A stretch of 34,360 nucleotides of DNA from an uncultured Bacteroidales bacterium. GTDB taxonomy: Bacteria > Bacteroidota > Bacteroidia > Bacteroidales > Bacteroidaceae. The notes under the pieces were generated by a model. The model saw only the letters and a list, made by a program, of their open reading frames with translations, ran no database searches and had not been told where the DNA came from. Position numbers and translations under genes: made by a program. The stretch's first letter is position 1, and every line of letters starts with the position of its first letter. Below, in pieces: positions 16,777 through 25,855 of this stretch. The stretch spans positions 1 through 34,360 of the forward strand of contig CAMAFY010000032.1 of assembly GCA_945833885.1 (NCBI GenBank), written 5' to 3'.

Positions 16777-16931
16777 CGAAGTTTTATCTTTGTAATTTTA
16801 AGGAAGATCTCTTGTAATTTCAAGGAAAATTTCTTGTGATTTCAATGAAATTCTTGCATTCTTTTGAAGAAATACTCTTGTCCTTTCGAAGCCCTTTCCT
16901 TTGTAATTTCAAAGAACTTCTCTCGTGTTTT
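16777..16931. repeat. 22-23-bp tandem array C (about seven units)
   Basis: Units start at about 16777, 16798, 16820, 16842, 16864, 16886 and 16909. The middle four are exactly 22 bp, the last two 23 bp. The consensus resembles TCAAGGAARWTYTCTTGTAA followed by TT. The array lies between the convergent fusion gene and GH130 gene, before the terminator at 17007. The rest of this gap holds no gene. Confidence 0.8.
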
Positions 16932-17006
16932 CGGGGATGTTTCAATGTTCTTTCATCGGAGATTTGAGGAAAGAACGCAGAGAAAGTTGAGGAAAGTGCA
17001 TAAAGA

Positions 17007-17056
17007 AACCCTCCACATGGCAGTTCCCTTTTCGGGCTTCTGCGATGTGGAGGGTT
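17007..17056. terminator. Terminator between convergent genes
   Basis: AACCCTCCACAT (17007-17018) pairs perfectly with ATGTGGAGGGTT (17045-17056). The loop contains a second stem (GCAG/CTGC, CCC/GGG). On the minus strand it is followed by TTTCTTTA, so it most likely ends the GH130 transcript, but it could also stop the fusion-gene transcript. Confidence 0.75.
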
Positions 17057-17157
17057 GGTGTTATTGTACGGAACGTCGGGACTTGGCGTCCTCCGGTGCG
17101 GAAACCGTCGCCCCGTTCCGTGCGACATTCAGGCTTTATCGCTTCCTAAACCGGCGT

Positions 17158-18123
17158 TTATTGCTTCTTAAGCCATTCGATAACCTCGCTGATATAGCAG
17201 TGACACATGGCGACACAGGTGTCGGCGGCACCGTAGTAGATGGTGCATTTGTCGCCTTCGGTGAGGGTGGCGCAGGGGAAACATACTGCGGGAACGTCGC
17301 CGTCGAGTTCGTATTGTGTGGCAGGTGCGAGCAGATATTCCATGGAACGGTAGAGAACCTTTGAGGGATCCTCGAGGTCGAGCAATGCCGCGCCCATCGA
17401 ATAGCGGTATCCGCTGCATGTGGTGATGACACCATGGTAGAAGACGAGCCATCCTTCCTCGGTCTTTACGGGGACGGGACCGGCACCGATCTTCGTGCAT
17501 TGCCATGCGCTGTCGGGGAATGGAGTGGGCTTCATGACGAGGCGATGCTTGCCCCAGAACGTCATATCGGGCGACTGGCTCAGCCAAATGTCACCGAAAG
17601 GTGTGTGTCCGCTGTCAGAAGGACGGCTGAACATCATGTAGTTGCCGTTGATCTTCTCGGGAAACAGCACACCGTTGCGGTTAAAGGGCAGGAAAGCGTT
17701 CTCGACTTGGTAGAATTCCTTGAAGTCAAACGTGTATCCTACGCCGATGGTTGGGCATCCTCCGAAGCCGTTGCACCAAGTAATCCAATAGCGGTCCTCG
17801 ATCCAGACGCAGCGGGGGTCGTATTTGTAGAGGTGTTCTGCCACGATGGGATCGCATCCGGGCGCAGCCTTGAACTGGATAGGTTCGTGGTTGATTTCCC
17901 AATGTACGCCATCTTTCGAGAATCCTGCGAAGATGTTCATCTGCACGCGTTTGTTGTCGCAGCGGAAAACACCGGCGAAAGCGTCGCCGAAACGTACGAC
18001 GGCACTGTTGAAGATGCTGTTGCTGCAAGGAATGGAGTAGCGGTCGATGATGGGATTTTCAGAGTATCGCCATACAACGTCGGAACATCCGGCGGGGCGA
18101 TCTTGCCAAGGAATAGGTTGCAT
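17158..18123 (-). CDS. GH130 beta-mannoside phosphorylase
   Basis: The 321-residue cytosolic enzyme belongs to glycoside hydrolase family 130, whose members phosphorolyse beta-1,4- or beta-1,2-mannosides to mannose-1-phosphate. The catalytic Asp is Asp102 in YKYDPRC. The family motifs [14 protein letters not shown] (residues 207-220) and VFYHGV with His230, a phosphate-site residue in phosphorylase members, are present, supporting phosphorolysis rather than hydrolysis. Length and sequence recall the roughly 325-residue gut Bacteroides enzymes that act on the Man-beta-1,4-GlcNAc core of N-glycans; that substrate is inferred from memory of the family, not proven here. There is no signal peptide, which fits import of the disaccharide by the symporter encoded 187 bp upstream on the same strand. 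Confidence 0.88.
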   Translation of the reverse strand: MQPIPWQDRPAGCSDVVWRYSENPIIDRYSIPCSNSIFNSAVVRFGDAFAGVFRCDNKRVQMNIFAGFSKDGVHWEINHEPIQFKAAPGCDPIVAEHLYKYDPRCVWIEDRYWITWCNGFGGCPTIGVGYTFDFKEFYQVENAFLPFNRNGVLFPEKINGNYMMFSRPSDSGHTPFGDIWLSQSPDMTFWGKHRLVMKPTPFPDSAWQCTKIGAGPVPVKTEEGWLVFYHGVITTCSGYRYSMGAALLDLEDPSKVLYRSMEYLLAPATQYELDGDVPAVCFPCATLTEGDKCTIYYGAADTCVAMCHCYISEVIEWLKKQ

Positions 18124-18144
18124 AATGGATATTGTTGGTTAAAA

Positions 18145-18271
18145 GTGGGCTCTATAAATTGGTCTTGCCGGATTGTGTATCCCTTCCGAACCGGGAAGGG
18201 AGCATGGAACGGCAAAACGTAACCCACAGGACAACGATAATGATTGATGGTGGTAATTTATAAAACCCACC
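18145..18271. repeat. Inverted 16-bp motif between symporter and GH130 genes
   Basis: GTGGGCTCTATAAATT (18145-18160) and the reverse-oriented AATTTATAAAACCCAC (18255-18270) match at 14 of 16 positions as an inverted repeat with a 94-bp interval. The left copy lies just upstream of the GH130 start. A third copy of the motif occurs at 25700-25720. The inverted pair could form a long-range hairpin in the symporter-GH130 mRNA. Confidence 0.55.
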
Positions 18272-18310
18272 TTAATGTTGGAGGAAGGGCAAGAGTCCTT
18301 CCGTCCGCGT

Positions 18311-19699
18311 TTATTTCTTGATAGGATAAAGGTATACCAAAAGGAGCATGATGCCGGCGATGAATGCAGGGAAGAGGGAGAAGAGCATCCAGATCATGTT
18401 CTTCACGCCGTCCATATTCTCGGGGGCGATGGTCACCACTGTCTGGCCGTCGGCATTGGTGCCGGAAACGAAACCTGCAATACCCAGCAGGAGGGCGACG
18501 AGGGCTCCGGAAATGGCAGAGCCGAACTTCTGCGACATGGTTCCGGAGGAGAAGATGAGACCTGTGGAGGATGTTCCGTTCTTTTCCGTAGCATAGTCAG
18601 CCACATCGGCGTACATCGACCAGAGAAGTGGGGAGTAGAAGCCGATTCCGATGGAGGTCAGGATGACAATGGCCACCATAACCCAGATGTATTTGGGGTC
18701 CATCGGGACGAAGAAGAAGCAGATGGAGGTGACGATACAGATGATGGCCGACCACATGAATGCCCTCTTTTTCGAGCCTGCCAGTTCGGTGAATTTCGGT
18801 GAAAGGCCGCCGAAAATCATACAGGTTACCTCACCGAAGGTCATGAACACCGTATAGTTGATGATAAGACCGCTGACGGTGACCTCGCCTCCAAGGCAAT
18901 AAGTGAGCATATAGCCCGCGACGGCGTAGCGGAAACCGTTGAAGAAATTGCTGCAGATACCGATGAGCGTGAGGTAAATCCAGGGGGCGTTGCGGAAAAG
19001 GTCGGCAAAAGGTTTCAGGGAGAACTTCTCCGCGCGGATGGGTTTCAAGCGTTCTTTGGTCAGAAGTCCGCAGGCCAGGGTCATCAAAGCGGCGACGGCA
19101 CCGAGGGCGGCACCGAGGACGGCATACTGATGAGCGTCGCTTCCGCCCACCATCTTTTGAAGATAGGGGAAGGAAAGCAGGGTGATGAAGCCCATGGCAT
19201 AGGCACCGACCATGCGGTATGACGAGAACTGGTTCTTGGCATTGTCGTCAGAAGTCATCACGCCGAGCAGCGAACCATAGGGGACATTCACGGCTGTGTA
19301 GACCGCCATCATCGTCAAATAGAGGGTATAGGCCCATATCCGCTTGCCCATTGGTCCGAATTCCGGGGTGTAAAGCAGGAGGGCGAAGACCAGACCGAGT
19401 GGGATGGCGCCATAGATGAGCCACGGACGATAGGTGCCCCAGCGCGACTGTGTGCGGTCGGCAAGACTGCCCATCAGGGGGTCGGTGACAACATCAAAGA
19501 GGCGGGCAATCAGCATCAGCGTCGCAGTGTCCGCAACGGTGAGTCCGAAAATGTTGGTGAAGAAGAGTGGAAAAGCGATGGACATCACCTTCCATGTGAT
19601 GCCGCCGGCAGCAGCGTCACCGAGGGCGTAACCGATTTTTTCCGAGAAACGGATGTTCTCATTCGCGGGTCGTACGTCCTTGAATTCCGTTTGGGCCAT
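18311..19699 (-). CDS. GPH-family sugar:cation symporter (MFS fold)
   Basis: The 462-residue inner-membrane protein has about twelve membrane helices and belongs to the glycoside-pentoside-hexuronide:cation symporters. The first inter-domain loop carries the family motif DPLMGSLADRTQSRWGTYRP, and the N-terminal GYALGDAAAGGITW is also typical. It probably imports the oligosaccharide that the downstream GH130 enzyme then splits. The start MAQTEFK at 19699 is chosen because it matches the usual cytosolic N-terminus. The frame remains open to 19981, but that extension translates the 22-bp array D and lies in the leader. A good minus-strand promoter is 310 nt upstream, so the mRNA has a long leader containing the array. 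Confidence 0.88.
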   Translation of the reverse strand: MAQTEFKDVRPANENIRFSEKIGYALGDAAAGGITWKVMSIAFPLFFTNIFGLTVADTATLMLIARLFDVVTDPLMGSLADRTQSRWGTYRPWLIYGAIPLGLVFALLLYTPEFGPMGKRIWAYTLYLTMMAVYTAVNVPYGSLLGVMTSDDNAKNQFSSYRMVGAYAMGFITLLSFPYLQKMVGGSDAHQYAVLGAALGAVAALMTLACGLLTKERLKPIRAEKFSLKPFADLFRNAPWIYLTLIGICSNFFNGFRYAVAGYMLTYCLGGEVTVSGLIINYTVFMTFGEVTCMIFGGLSPKFTELAGSKKRAFMWSAIICIVTSICFFFVPMDPKYIWVMVAIVILTSIGIGFYSPLLWSMYADVADYATEKNGTSSTGLIFSSGTMSQKFGSAISGALVALLLGIAGFVSGTNADGQTVVTIAPENMDGVKNMIWMLFSLFPAFIAGIMLLLVYLYPIKK

Positions 19700-19774
19700 G
19701 GTGTTTTTTTGAGAAGTATTTGAAAAAGGTTTGACTTTAATTGGATTCTCTATGGGGTCAGCGTAAATCCTATG

Positions 19775-19884
19775 GATGTTTGCGGATAAAACCTTTGATG
19801 TTTGCAGGCAAAACCTTTGATGTTTGCGGGCGAAACCTTTGATGTTTGCGGGCAAAACCTTTGGTGTTTGCGGCTTGTGCTTTG
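19775..19884. repeat. 22-bp tandem array D (five units), in the symporter leader
   Basis: Units begin at 19775, 19797, 19819, 19841 and 19863. The first four are nearly identical (GATGTTTGCGGGCAAAACCT plus TT, two or three changes each); the fifth keeps the first eleven positions only. A weak unit may precede 19775. It is the best-conserved array in the window. It lies between the predicted symporter transcription start (about 20002) and its start codon (19699), so it would be transcribed. Confidence 0.92.
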
Positions 19885-20009
19885 CCGCCCTCCGATGGAT
19901 TCTGTTGTCCACCGCCATAAAAACTCGGGTGACGGGCGGTGAAAGGCCTGTCATCGTCGTCAGACAATCCTGACAATACATCCGTAGAATGCGGGTGTCT
20001 AATCCTCGG

Positions 20010-20041
20010 CAAAGTTATGTAAAAGTATGGATTGCGGCAAA
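20010..20041 (-). promoter_or_regulatory. Promoter of the symporter-GH130 unit
   Basis: On the minus strand TTTG (20041-20038) and TAACTTTG (20017-20010) are 20 bp apart. Transcription would start near 20002 and run through array D into the symporter gene. Confidence 0.65.
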
Positions 20042-20154
20042 TTTTTACCGCAAAAACGCGGCATTGGAGGCGTATGTCGGGCAGACGTTGACAAAAAGTG
20101 AGGGCTCTTTGTAATTTTCATGCGCCTGAACGGCACGCTTTCGTGGAAAAATGT

Positions 20155-20162
20155 TAACTTTG
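20155..20162 (+). promoter_or_regulatory. Possible -7 box for recJ
   Basis: TAACTTTG fits TAnnTTTG and lies 59 nt before the recJ ATG. No clear TTTG is present 19-21 bp upstream. Confidence 0.4.
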
Positions 20163-20221
20163 CCATCTAAAAGTTGTTGTATGTGTGCCGGAATGCACAT
20201 CGATAATCCCCTACTTGCCCC

Positions 20222-21940
20222 ATGATATACCAGTGGAATTATGAACCGTTGACGCCGGAAGAGAGCGTCGAATCCCAACGTCTTGCCGAGGCGCTTGGCA
20301 TTCATCCTGTATTCGGACGGATGCTTCGCGAGCGATGTATCTTCAATGTCGGCGAGGCACGGCGTTTCTTCCGCCCGCAACTGACGGAACTCCACGACCC
20401 CTTTCTGATGAATGACATGCAAAGAGCCGTTGACCGCCTGAATTTTGCCATACGTCGCAACGAACGTGTCATGGTTTACGGCGATTATGACGTGGATGGC
20501 GTCACGGCTGTCGCATTGGTCTACAAGTTTATCAGCAAGTTCTATAAGAATGTGGACTACTATATCCCCGACAGATACGAAGAAGGTTATGGCGTTTCCG
20601 AAAAAGGCATTGACTTTGCTGCGGAAACGGGCGTGAAACTCATCATTGTCCTCGACTGCGGCATCAAAGCCGTCGATGAGGTGGCATACGCAAAGTCCAT
20701 GGGAATCGACTTCATCATCTGCGACCATCATGTGCCTGACGAGCGGCTTCCCGAGGCGGTTGCCATCCTGAATCCCAAACGTCGTGACAACCATTATCCC
20801 TATACCCACCTTTCCGGCTGCGGCGTCGGCTTCAAGTTCATGCAGGCCTTTGCCAGCAACAACGGCATAGAATTCAACCAGTTGGGGGACATGCTCGACC
20901 TTTGTGCCGTCAGCATCGCCTCGGACATCGTGCCCATCATGGGCGAAAACCGCATTTTGGCCCACCATGGTCTGCGCAGGCTCAACAGTTGTCCCACCAT
21001 CGGATTGCAGGCCATCGTGGAAAGTTGCGGACTTGGCGACAGGGAATTGACGATGAACGACATCATTTTCAAGATCGGACCCCGCCTGAACGCCTCCGGA
21101 CGTATGCAGAACGGCAAGGAAGCCGTGAAACTTCTTGTGGAGCAGGACTATGCTACGGCACAGGAACTGGCGTCGCACATCAATCTTTATAACGAGGCGC
21201 GCAAGGACCTTGACCGCCAAATGACGGAGGAGGCCACGGAACAGGTGAAGCAGATGACGGGACTTGAAAACCGGCGCGCCATAGTCATCTATAACGAAGC
21301 ATGGCACAAGGGCGTCATCGGTATTGTGGCCTCGCGTCTGACTGAACTGTATTACCGGCCCGCAGTCGTGCTTACGCGATGCGAAGGTGTGGCAACCGGC
21401 TCCGCACGTAGCGTAAATGGCTTCGACATCTACAAAGCAATTCAGAGTTGTGCCGACATCCTTGAAAATTTTGGCGGACATACCTATGCCGCGGGACTGA
21501 GCATCAAGGTGGAGCATGTGGAGGAATTCGCACGCCGCTTCGAGGCTTACGTCGAGGAACACATCAGTGACGAGCAGACAAAGCCGATGCTCGACATTAC
21601 GGGTGTGCTCGATTTCCGCGACATCAACTACGATTTCTATAAGCAACTGAAGCGTTTCGCCCCCTTCGGACCCGGCAATGAGCGTCCGTCGTTCTGCACC
21701 TACCGTGTCTATGATTACGGAACTTCGAAGGTGGTGGGCCGTGGTCAGGAGCACATCAAACTGGAACTCGTCGACAATAAGTCGAACAATATCATGAACG
21801 GCATCGCGTTCGGACAGTCAAGTCAGGCGCGGTACATCAAGACACGACGCGCATTTGACATCTGCTACAACGTAGAGGAGAACTCCCACAAGCGCGGGGA
21901 AATCCAGTTGCAGATTGAGGATATCCGCCCCTGTGAGTGA
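20222..21940 (+). CDS. recJ: Single-stranded-DNA-specific exonuclease RecJ
   Basis: The 572-residue cytosolic 5'-3' exonuclease of the DHH phosphoesterase family acts in recombination, mismatch and base-excision repair. The metal-binding motif VYGDYDVDG (Asp88, Asp90, Asp92) begins the DHH domain; LDCG (Asp145) and ICDHHVP (DHH at 168-170) follow. The C-terminal DHHA1 motif is the glycine-rich FGGHTYAAGLSI, and an OB-like domain completes the protein. Length fits the family. The start ATG at 20222 gives the standard N-terminus MIYQWNYEPLTPEE. recQ follows on the same strand after 226 bp, an arrangement that suggests joint function in the RecF-type pathway. Confidence 0.94.
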   Translation: MIYQWNYEPLTPEESVESQRLAEALGIHPVFGRMLRERCIFNVGEARRFFRPQLTELHDPFLMNDMQRAVDRLNFAIRRNERVMVYGDYDVDGVTAVALVYKFISKFYKNVDYYIPDRYEEGYGVSEKGIDFAAETGVKLIIVLDCGIKAVDEVAYAKSMGIDFIICDHHVPDERLPEAVAILNPKRRDNHYPYTHLSGCGVGFKFMQAFASNNGIEFNQLGDMLDLCAVSIASDIVPIMGENRILAHHGLRRLNSCPTIGLQAIVESCGLGDRELTMNDIIFKIGPRLNASGRMQNGKEAVKLLVEQDYATAQELASHINLYNEARKDLDRQMTEEATEQVKQMTGLENRRAIVIYNEAWHKGVIGIVASRLTELYYRPAVVLTRCEGVATGSARSVNGFDIYKAIQSCADILENFGGHTYAAGLSIKVEHVEEFARRFEAYVEEHISDEQTKPMLDITGVLDFRDINYDFYKQLKRFAPFGPGNERPSFCTYRVYDYGTSKVVGRGQEHIKLELVDNKSNNIMNGIAFGQSSQARYIKTRRAFDICYNVEENSHKRGEIQLQIEDIRPCE

Positions 21941-22166
21941 ATTGCCCGGGACGGAGGTACGGCATTTCCGTATGAAAAGGTCGAATGCCGGCCAGACGTG
22001 TTCCGCAAAGCGACAGATGAAGTTTTGCGGTTGTAATTCAGCGAGCCCGCATATAAAGATGCGGAAGCCGTCACAAATCAGCCTTGTCCACCAACTTTGA
22101 TGAAAAGTATCCGTAGGATGGAAGGTGCTTCTTTCCACCTATGGCTGTTTCTTTCCCGACAGATTT

Positions 22167-24296
22167 ATGTATAACGACGAAGAATTCTTGGAAGAAGAGT
22201 TTCCTCTTTCTCTGGCGCAGTTGGCGGATTGTGCCGGAAATGCCGTATACGACGGGAGTGAAAGCGTGCCTTTCCCTACGGAAGACGGTGTAAGGGCGGA
22301 ACTTGACGGCACTTTGGGAGAAAAAACACCGCAGGAGACGGAGAAGAATCCGCCTCCAGGACCTGATGCCACGCCGGAAGAAGTGTTGGAGTATTGGTGG
22401 GGGTACAAGAGTTTCCGTGGCATCCAACGACAGATTATCGACAGCGTGCTTGCCGGTCACGACACTTTGGGACTCATGCCCACGAGTGGTGGCAAGAGTA
22501 TCGCCTTTCAAGTACCCGCCTTGCTCAAAGGTGGGCTTTGTCTTGTTGTGACACCTCTGATCGCCCTTATGCGTGATCAGGTGAAAAACCTCAGAAACCG
22601 CGGCATCAAGGCAACGTGCATCCATGCCGGAATGACGCGTGACGACATCCTGAGAGAGGTGGACAATTGCATCCTCGGACGCTACCATTTCCTCTATCTC
22701 TCCCCCGAGCGTGTGGAGACAGACCTGTTTCTGGTGAAACTTCCGCAGATGAATGTCACGCTCATCACCGTGGATGAGGCCCATTGCATCAGCCAGTGGG
22801 GCCACGATTTCCGCCCATCTTACCTCAGGTTGCGCGAGTTGCGCCGTCATCTTCCGGATGTTCCCGTCCTCGCACTGACGGCAACGGCCACCAAAACGGT
22901 GGTGGACGACATCTGCCAGCACCTCTCTTTCCGTGCCGGAGCGCAGACGTTCACGATGAGTTTCGTCCGCCCCAACCTGACATACAGCGTGTATACGGTC
23001 AATCCCACCGCGGGCGAGGACAAGCAGGAGGCGCTGCTTTACCTGTTGAAGCACAGCGAGGGCTCCGCCATTGTCTATACCCGGAGCCGCCGGAGGACGG
23101 AGGAACTGGCGCAGGTGTTGGTGAGTGAGGGCATCATGGCGTTGTACTATCATGCCGGATTGGTGCAGGCCGACCGCAACGAACGCCAGCGGATGTGGGA
23201 GGAAGACCGTGTCCGCGTGATGGTTGCTACGAATGCTTTCGGTATGGGTATTGACAAATCAGACGTCCGCAACGTGTTTCATGTCGATGCCCCCGACTCT
23301 ATCGAGGCCTATTTCCAAGAGGCCGGACGCGCGGGACGCGACGGAGAGCCTGCGGAGGCCGTACTTATTGTCGACGGAAAGGAAATCGACAACCTTTCCA
23401 AGCGTTGTGCCGAGGGATTTCCTTTGAAGAAAACCATCCGGGATGTCTATGAGGATTTGGGAAGTTTCTTCCAGTTGGCGGTCGGAGATGGGGAGAATGT
23501 CTCCTATGATTTCGATCTTTTCCGCTTTTGTCACGCCTTTCACCATCAGGCTACCGTGGTAGATTCATCGCTACGCATACTGCAAGGCGCCGGATATGTT
23601 GAATATGTGAACAACGATGACAGCCATTCGCGCGTCATGTTCATCTGTAACCGTGAGGAACTCTACCGTTTCCGTTCCTCTTCCACGCTTGATGACCGCG
23701 TGATGCTCGCCCTTCTCCGCAGATATCCGGGACTCTTCTCGCAGTATGTCCTCGTTGATGAGAAGTCGCTTGCCCATATTTGCGAGTGTACCGAACATGA
23801 GGTCTACCAGGCGTTGCTCTCCCTTAGCCGCCGGCGGATTCTGCATTTTATCCCCCGCAAGACCACGCCTTCCATCAGATTTCTCCAACGAAGGGTGGAG
23901 AAGGAACACCTTGCCTTCCCCCCCGAGGTCTATGAATACCGCTACAAACGTCAGTTGGTGGGCTACTCCTCCATGGCGCGCTACATCCGCACGGACAATG
24001 TCTGCCGTTCCCATCAACTGATATCCTACTTCGGAGAGACGCCGGGTTCCACGGCATGTGGCAGGTGTGATGTCTGCAAAGCCTTTGCGGAACAGGGGGC
24101 GGCGACCCCATCCGAGATGCCGGATATTCGGCAAATCATAATGGACATTATCGGGGATGGACGCGAACATGAGGTGCGGGAGTTCTACGAACTGCCATAT
24201 CCGCGCGAGGTGGTGGTGGAGAATCTCCTGCAACTGATGGACAAACGCCGGTTGACTTTGCGTGGTGCCCATGTGGTGAAGGTGGGAGAAGATTAG
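22167..24296 (+). CDS. recQ: RecQ-family ATP-dependent DNA helicase
   Basis: The 709-residue 3'-5' superfamily 2 helicase has Walker A PTSGGKS (105-111), Walker B DEAH (203-206) and TATATK (motif III). Motif VI lies in YFQEAGRAGRDGEPAE. The RecQ zinc-binding cysteines are in NVCRSHQL and ACGRCDVCKAF, and a winged-helix region follows. No HRDC domain can be seen; the short C-terminus after the zinc region is different. The first 65 residues form an acidic, proline-rich extension before the helicase core, absent from short RecQ forms. The ATG at 22167 (MYNDEEFLEEEF) is preferred to in-frame alternatives upstream. It probably works with RecJ at stalled forks and gaps. No promoter is evident in the 226-bp gap after recJ. 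Confidence 0.92.
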   Translation: MYNDEEFLEEEFPLSLAQLADCAGNAVYDGSESVPFPTEDGVRAELDGTLGEKTPQETEKNPPPGPDATPEEVLEYWWGYKSFRGIQRQIIDSVLAGHDTLGLMPTSGGKSIAFQVPALLKGGLCLVVTPLIALMRDQVKNLRNRGIKATCIHAGMTRDDILREVDNCILGRYHFLYLSPERVETDLFLVKLPQMNVTLITVDEAHCISQWGHDFRPSYLRLRELRRHLPDVPVLALTATATKTVVDDICQHLSFRAGAQTFTMSFVRPNLTYSVYTVNPTAGEDKQEALLYLLKHSEGSAIVYTRSRRRTEELAQVLVSEGIMALYYHAGLVQADRNERQRMWEEDRVRVMVATNAFGMGIDKSDVRNVFHVDAPDSIEAYFQEAGRAGRDGEPAEAVLIVDGKEIDNLSKRCAEGFPLKKTIRDVYEDLGSFFQLAVGDGENVSYDFDLFRFCHAFHHQATVVDSSLRILQGAGYVEYVNNDDSHSRVMFICNREELYRFRSSSTLDDRVMLALLRRYPGLFSQYVLVDEKSLAHICECTEHEVYQALLSLSRRRILHFIPRKTTPSIRFLQRRVEKEHLAFPPEVYEYRYKRQLVGYSSMARYIRTDNVCRSHQLISYFGETPGSTACGRCDVCKAFAEQGAATPSEMPDIRQIIMDIIGDGREHEVREFYELPYPREVVVENLLQLMDKRRLTLRGAHVVKVGED

Positions 24297-24396
24297 GCCG
24301 AACACGGCACAATCCATCTATGGGCATCCTTTTTTTCCCCTTCAAGAACAAACATCTGACGACCGTTTTTCCGGTCTTGTCATCAACAATCCTGCT

Positions 24397-25629
24397 ATGG
24401 TACTGAATTATATATGGGTGGCATTCTTCCTGATTGCCTTTGCCATCGCCGTCGTGCGTCTGGTGTTTATGGGAGACTATGAGGTGTTTCCCGCCATCAT
24501 GTCCTCCACATTCGATACGGCACGTACGGCCTTTGAGATATCTTTGGGCCTTACCGGTGTGCTCACCCTTTGGATGGGCATCATGAAAGTCGGTGAGCGC
24601 GGTGGGGTGGTGAACGCCTTGGCGCGCCTGCTTGGTCCGCTTTTCAAGCGCCTTTTCCCGGAGGTTCCCGAAGGGCATCCCGTTGTCGGCAGCATTTTCA
24701 TGAACATCTCCGCCAACATGCTCGGCCTTGACAATGCCGCAACGCCCTTGGGCTTGAAGGCGATGGAGGGCTTGCAGGAACTGAATGCCAAAAAGGACAC
24801 GGCGTCGAACGCCATGATCATGTTCCTTGTGCTGAACACCAGCGGACTGACCCTCATTCCCGTGAGCATCATGGTCTATCGTGCGCAGCAGGGAGCGGCG
24901 AACCCTACCGACATTTTCATCCCCATTCTTCTCGCCACCTTCTGTTCCACCCTTGCCGGAATCGTGGTGACGAGCCTCTTTCAGCGCATCAATCTGCTCA
25001 ACCGTACGCTGCTTCTCGCCCTGGGGGGCGTCACTTTGGCCATGGCAGGCGTCATTTACGGTTTCTCATGTTTGGACAATGTGATGATGGAACGCGTGGG
25101 AACCACCTCGGCGAACGTCATCCTCTTTACCATCATCATTGCTTTCATCCTCGCCGCCCTGCGAAAACGGGTGAATGTCTACGAGTCGTTCATCGAGGGT
25201 GCCAAAACCGGTTTCGACACGGCCGTAAGGATTATCCCCTATCTTGTGGCCATTCTTGTAGCCATTGGCGTGTTCCGTGCCAGCGGCGCCATGGATTTCC
25301 TTATCGACGGCCTCAAATGGAGTGTCTCCGCATTGGGATTTGATGCGGAATGGGTGGGGGCTTTGCCGACAGCCATCATGAAACCCCTCAGCGGTTCCGG
25401 TGCACGCGGCATGATGGTCGATGCAATGACCACCTATGGTGCGGACAGTTTTGTCGGACGTCTGAGTTGCATCTTCCAGGGTTCCACAGATACCACCTTC
25501 TACATCCTTGCCGTCTACTTCGGAAGCGTGGGAATCCGCTATACGCGCCATGCGGTCGCCGCCGGTTTGTTGGCGGATCTTGCCGGCGTCGTCGCTGCCA
25601 TCGGCATCGCTTACCTTTTCTTCGGGTGA
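24397..25629 (+). CDS. Nucleoside-recognition (Gate) domain membrane protein, SpmA-SpmB fusion type
   Basis: The 410-residue inner-membrane protein has about ten hydrophobic segments. Its N-terminal half resembles SpmA: GVLTLWMGIMKVGERGGVV, then NISANMLGLDNAATPLGLKAM, the conserved family signature. The C-terminal half resembles SpmB: FIEGAKTGFDTAVRIIPYLV, then MKPLSGSGARGMMVDAM. In spore formers these are two spore-maturation genes; in the non-sporulating Bacteroidales they occur as a single fused protein of this size, with an undetermined, probably transport-related, role. The start ATG is 100 bp after recQ. A small GACCG/CGGTC hairpin lies in that gap, and no promoter is obvious. Confidence 0.85.
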   Translation: MVLNYIWVAFFLIAFAIAVVRLVFMGDYEVFPAIMSSTFDTARTAFEISLGLTGVLTLWMGIMKVGERGGVVNALARLLGPLFKRLFPEVPEGHPVVGSIFMNISANMLGLDNAATPLGLKAMEGLQELNAKKDTASNAMIMFLVLNTSGLTLIPVSIMVYRAQQGAANPTDIFIPILLATFCSTLAGIVVTSLFQRINLLNRTLLLALGGVTLAMAGVIYGFSCLDNVMMERVGTTSANVILFTIIIAFILAALRKRVNVYESFIEGAKTGFDTAVRIIPYLVAILVAIGVFRASGAMDFLIDGLKWSVSALGFDAEWVGALPTAIMKPLSGSGARGMMVDAMTTYGADSFVGRLSCIFQGSTDTTFYILAVYFGSVGIRYTRHAVAAGLLADLAGVVAAIGIAYLFFG

Positions 25630-25699
25630 CATCTCCGCATCCTTTTGTTTCCGAAGGGCGGCAAAACGCGCCCCTCTATGCAATAAATAATATGTGCGT

Positions 25700-25720
25700 T
25701 GGTGATTTATAGAACCCGCC
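25700..25720 (+). repeat. Third copy of the ATTTATAGAACCC motif, upstream of ridA
   Basis: The 21 bp here match the copy at 18251-18271 at 18 positions, and all three differences are A/G changes. It lies 135 bp before the ridA start. No promoter could be fitted in the gap 25630-25855, which is AT-rich near the start codon. Confidence 0.5.
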
Positions 25721-25855
25721 ATAACTGAATGTGCGGAATGGAATTTGGCACATAAACAATATGAATTCCGCCTGATTTCATTCGCTTACTGCACAAATGG
25801 ATATTACATACTACACAATATAAATATTATATAACCATCATTCATTCCCCAAACC

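Noticed and set aside
19700-19981. N-terminal extension of the symporter through the array
   Set aside because: The frame stays open, but the translation is just the 22-bp repeat read in three phases (KGFARKHQRF-like pieces). The normal GPH N-terminus begins at 19699.
20045-21754. Long minus-strand frame opposite recJ (569 residues)
   Set aside because: It is the antisense shadow of recJ; its translation lacks any domain, whereas the plus strand encodes a complete RecJ with all motifs.
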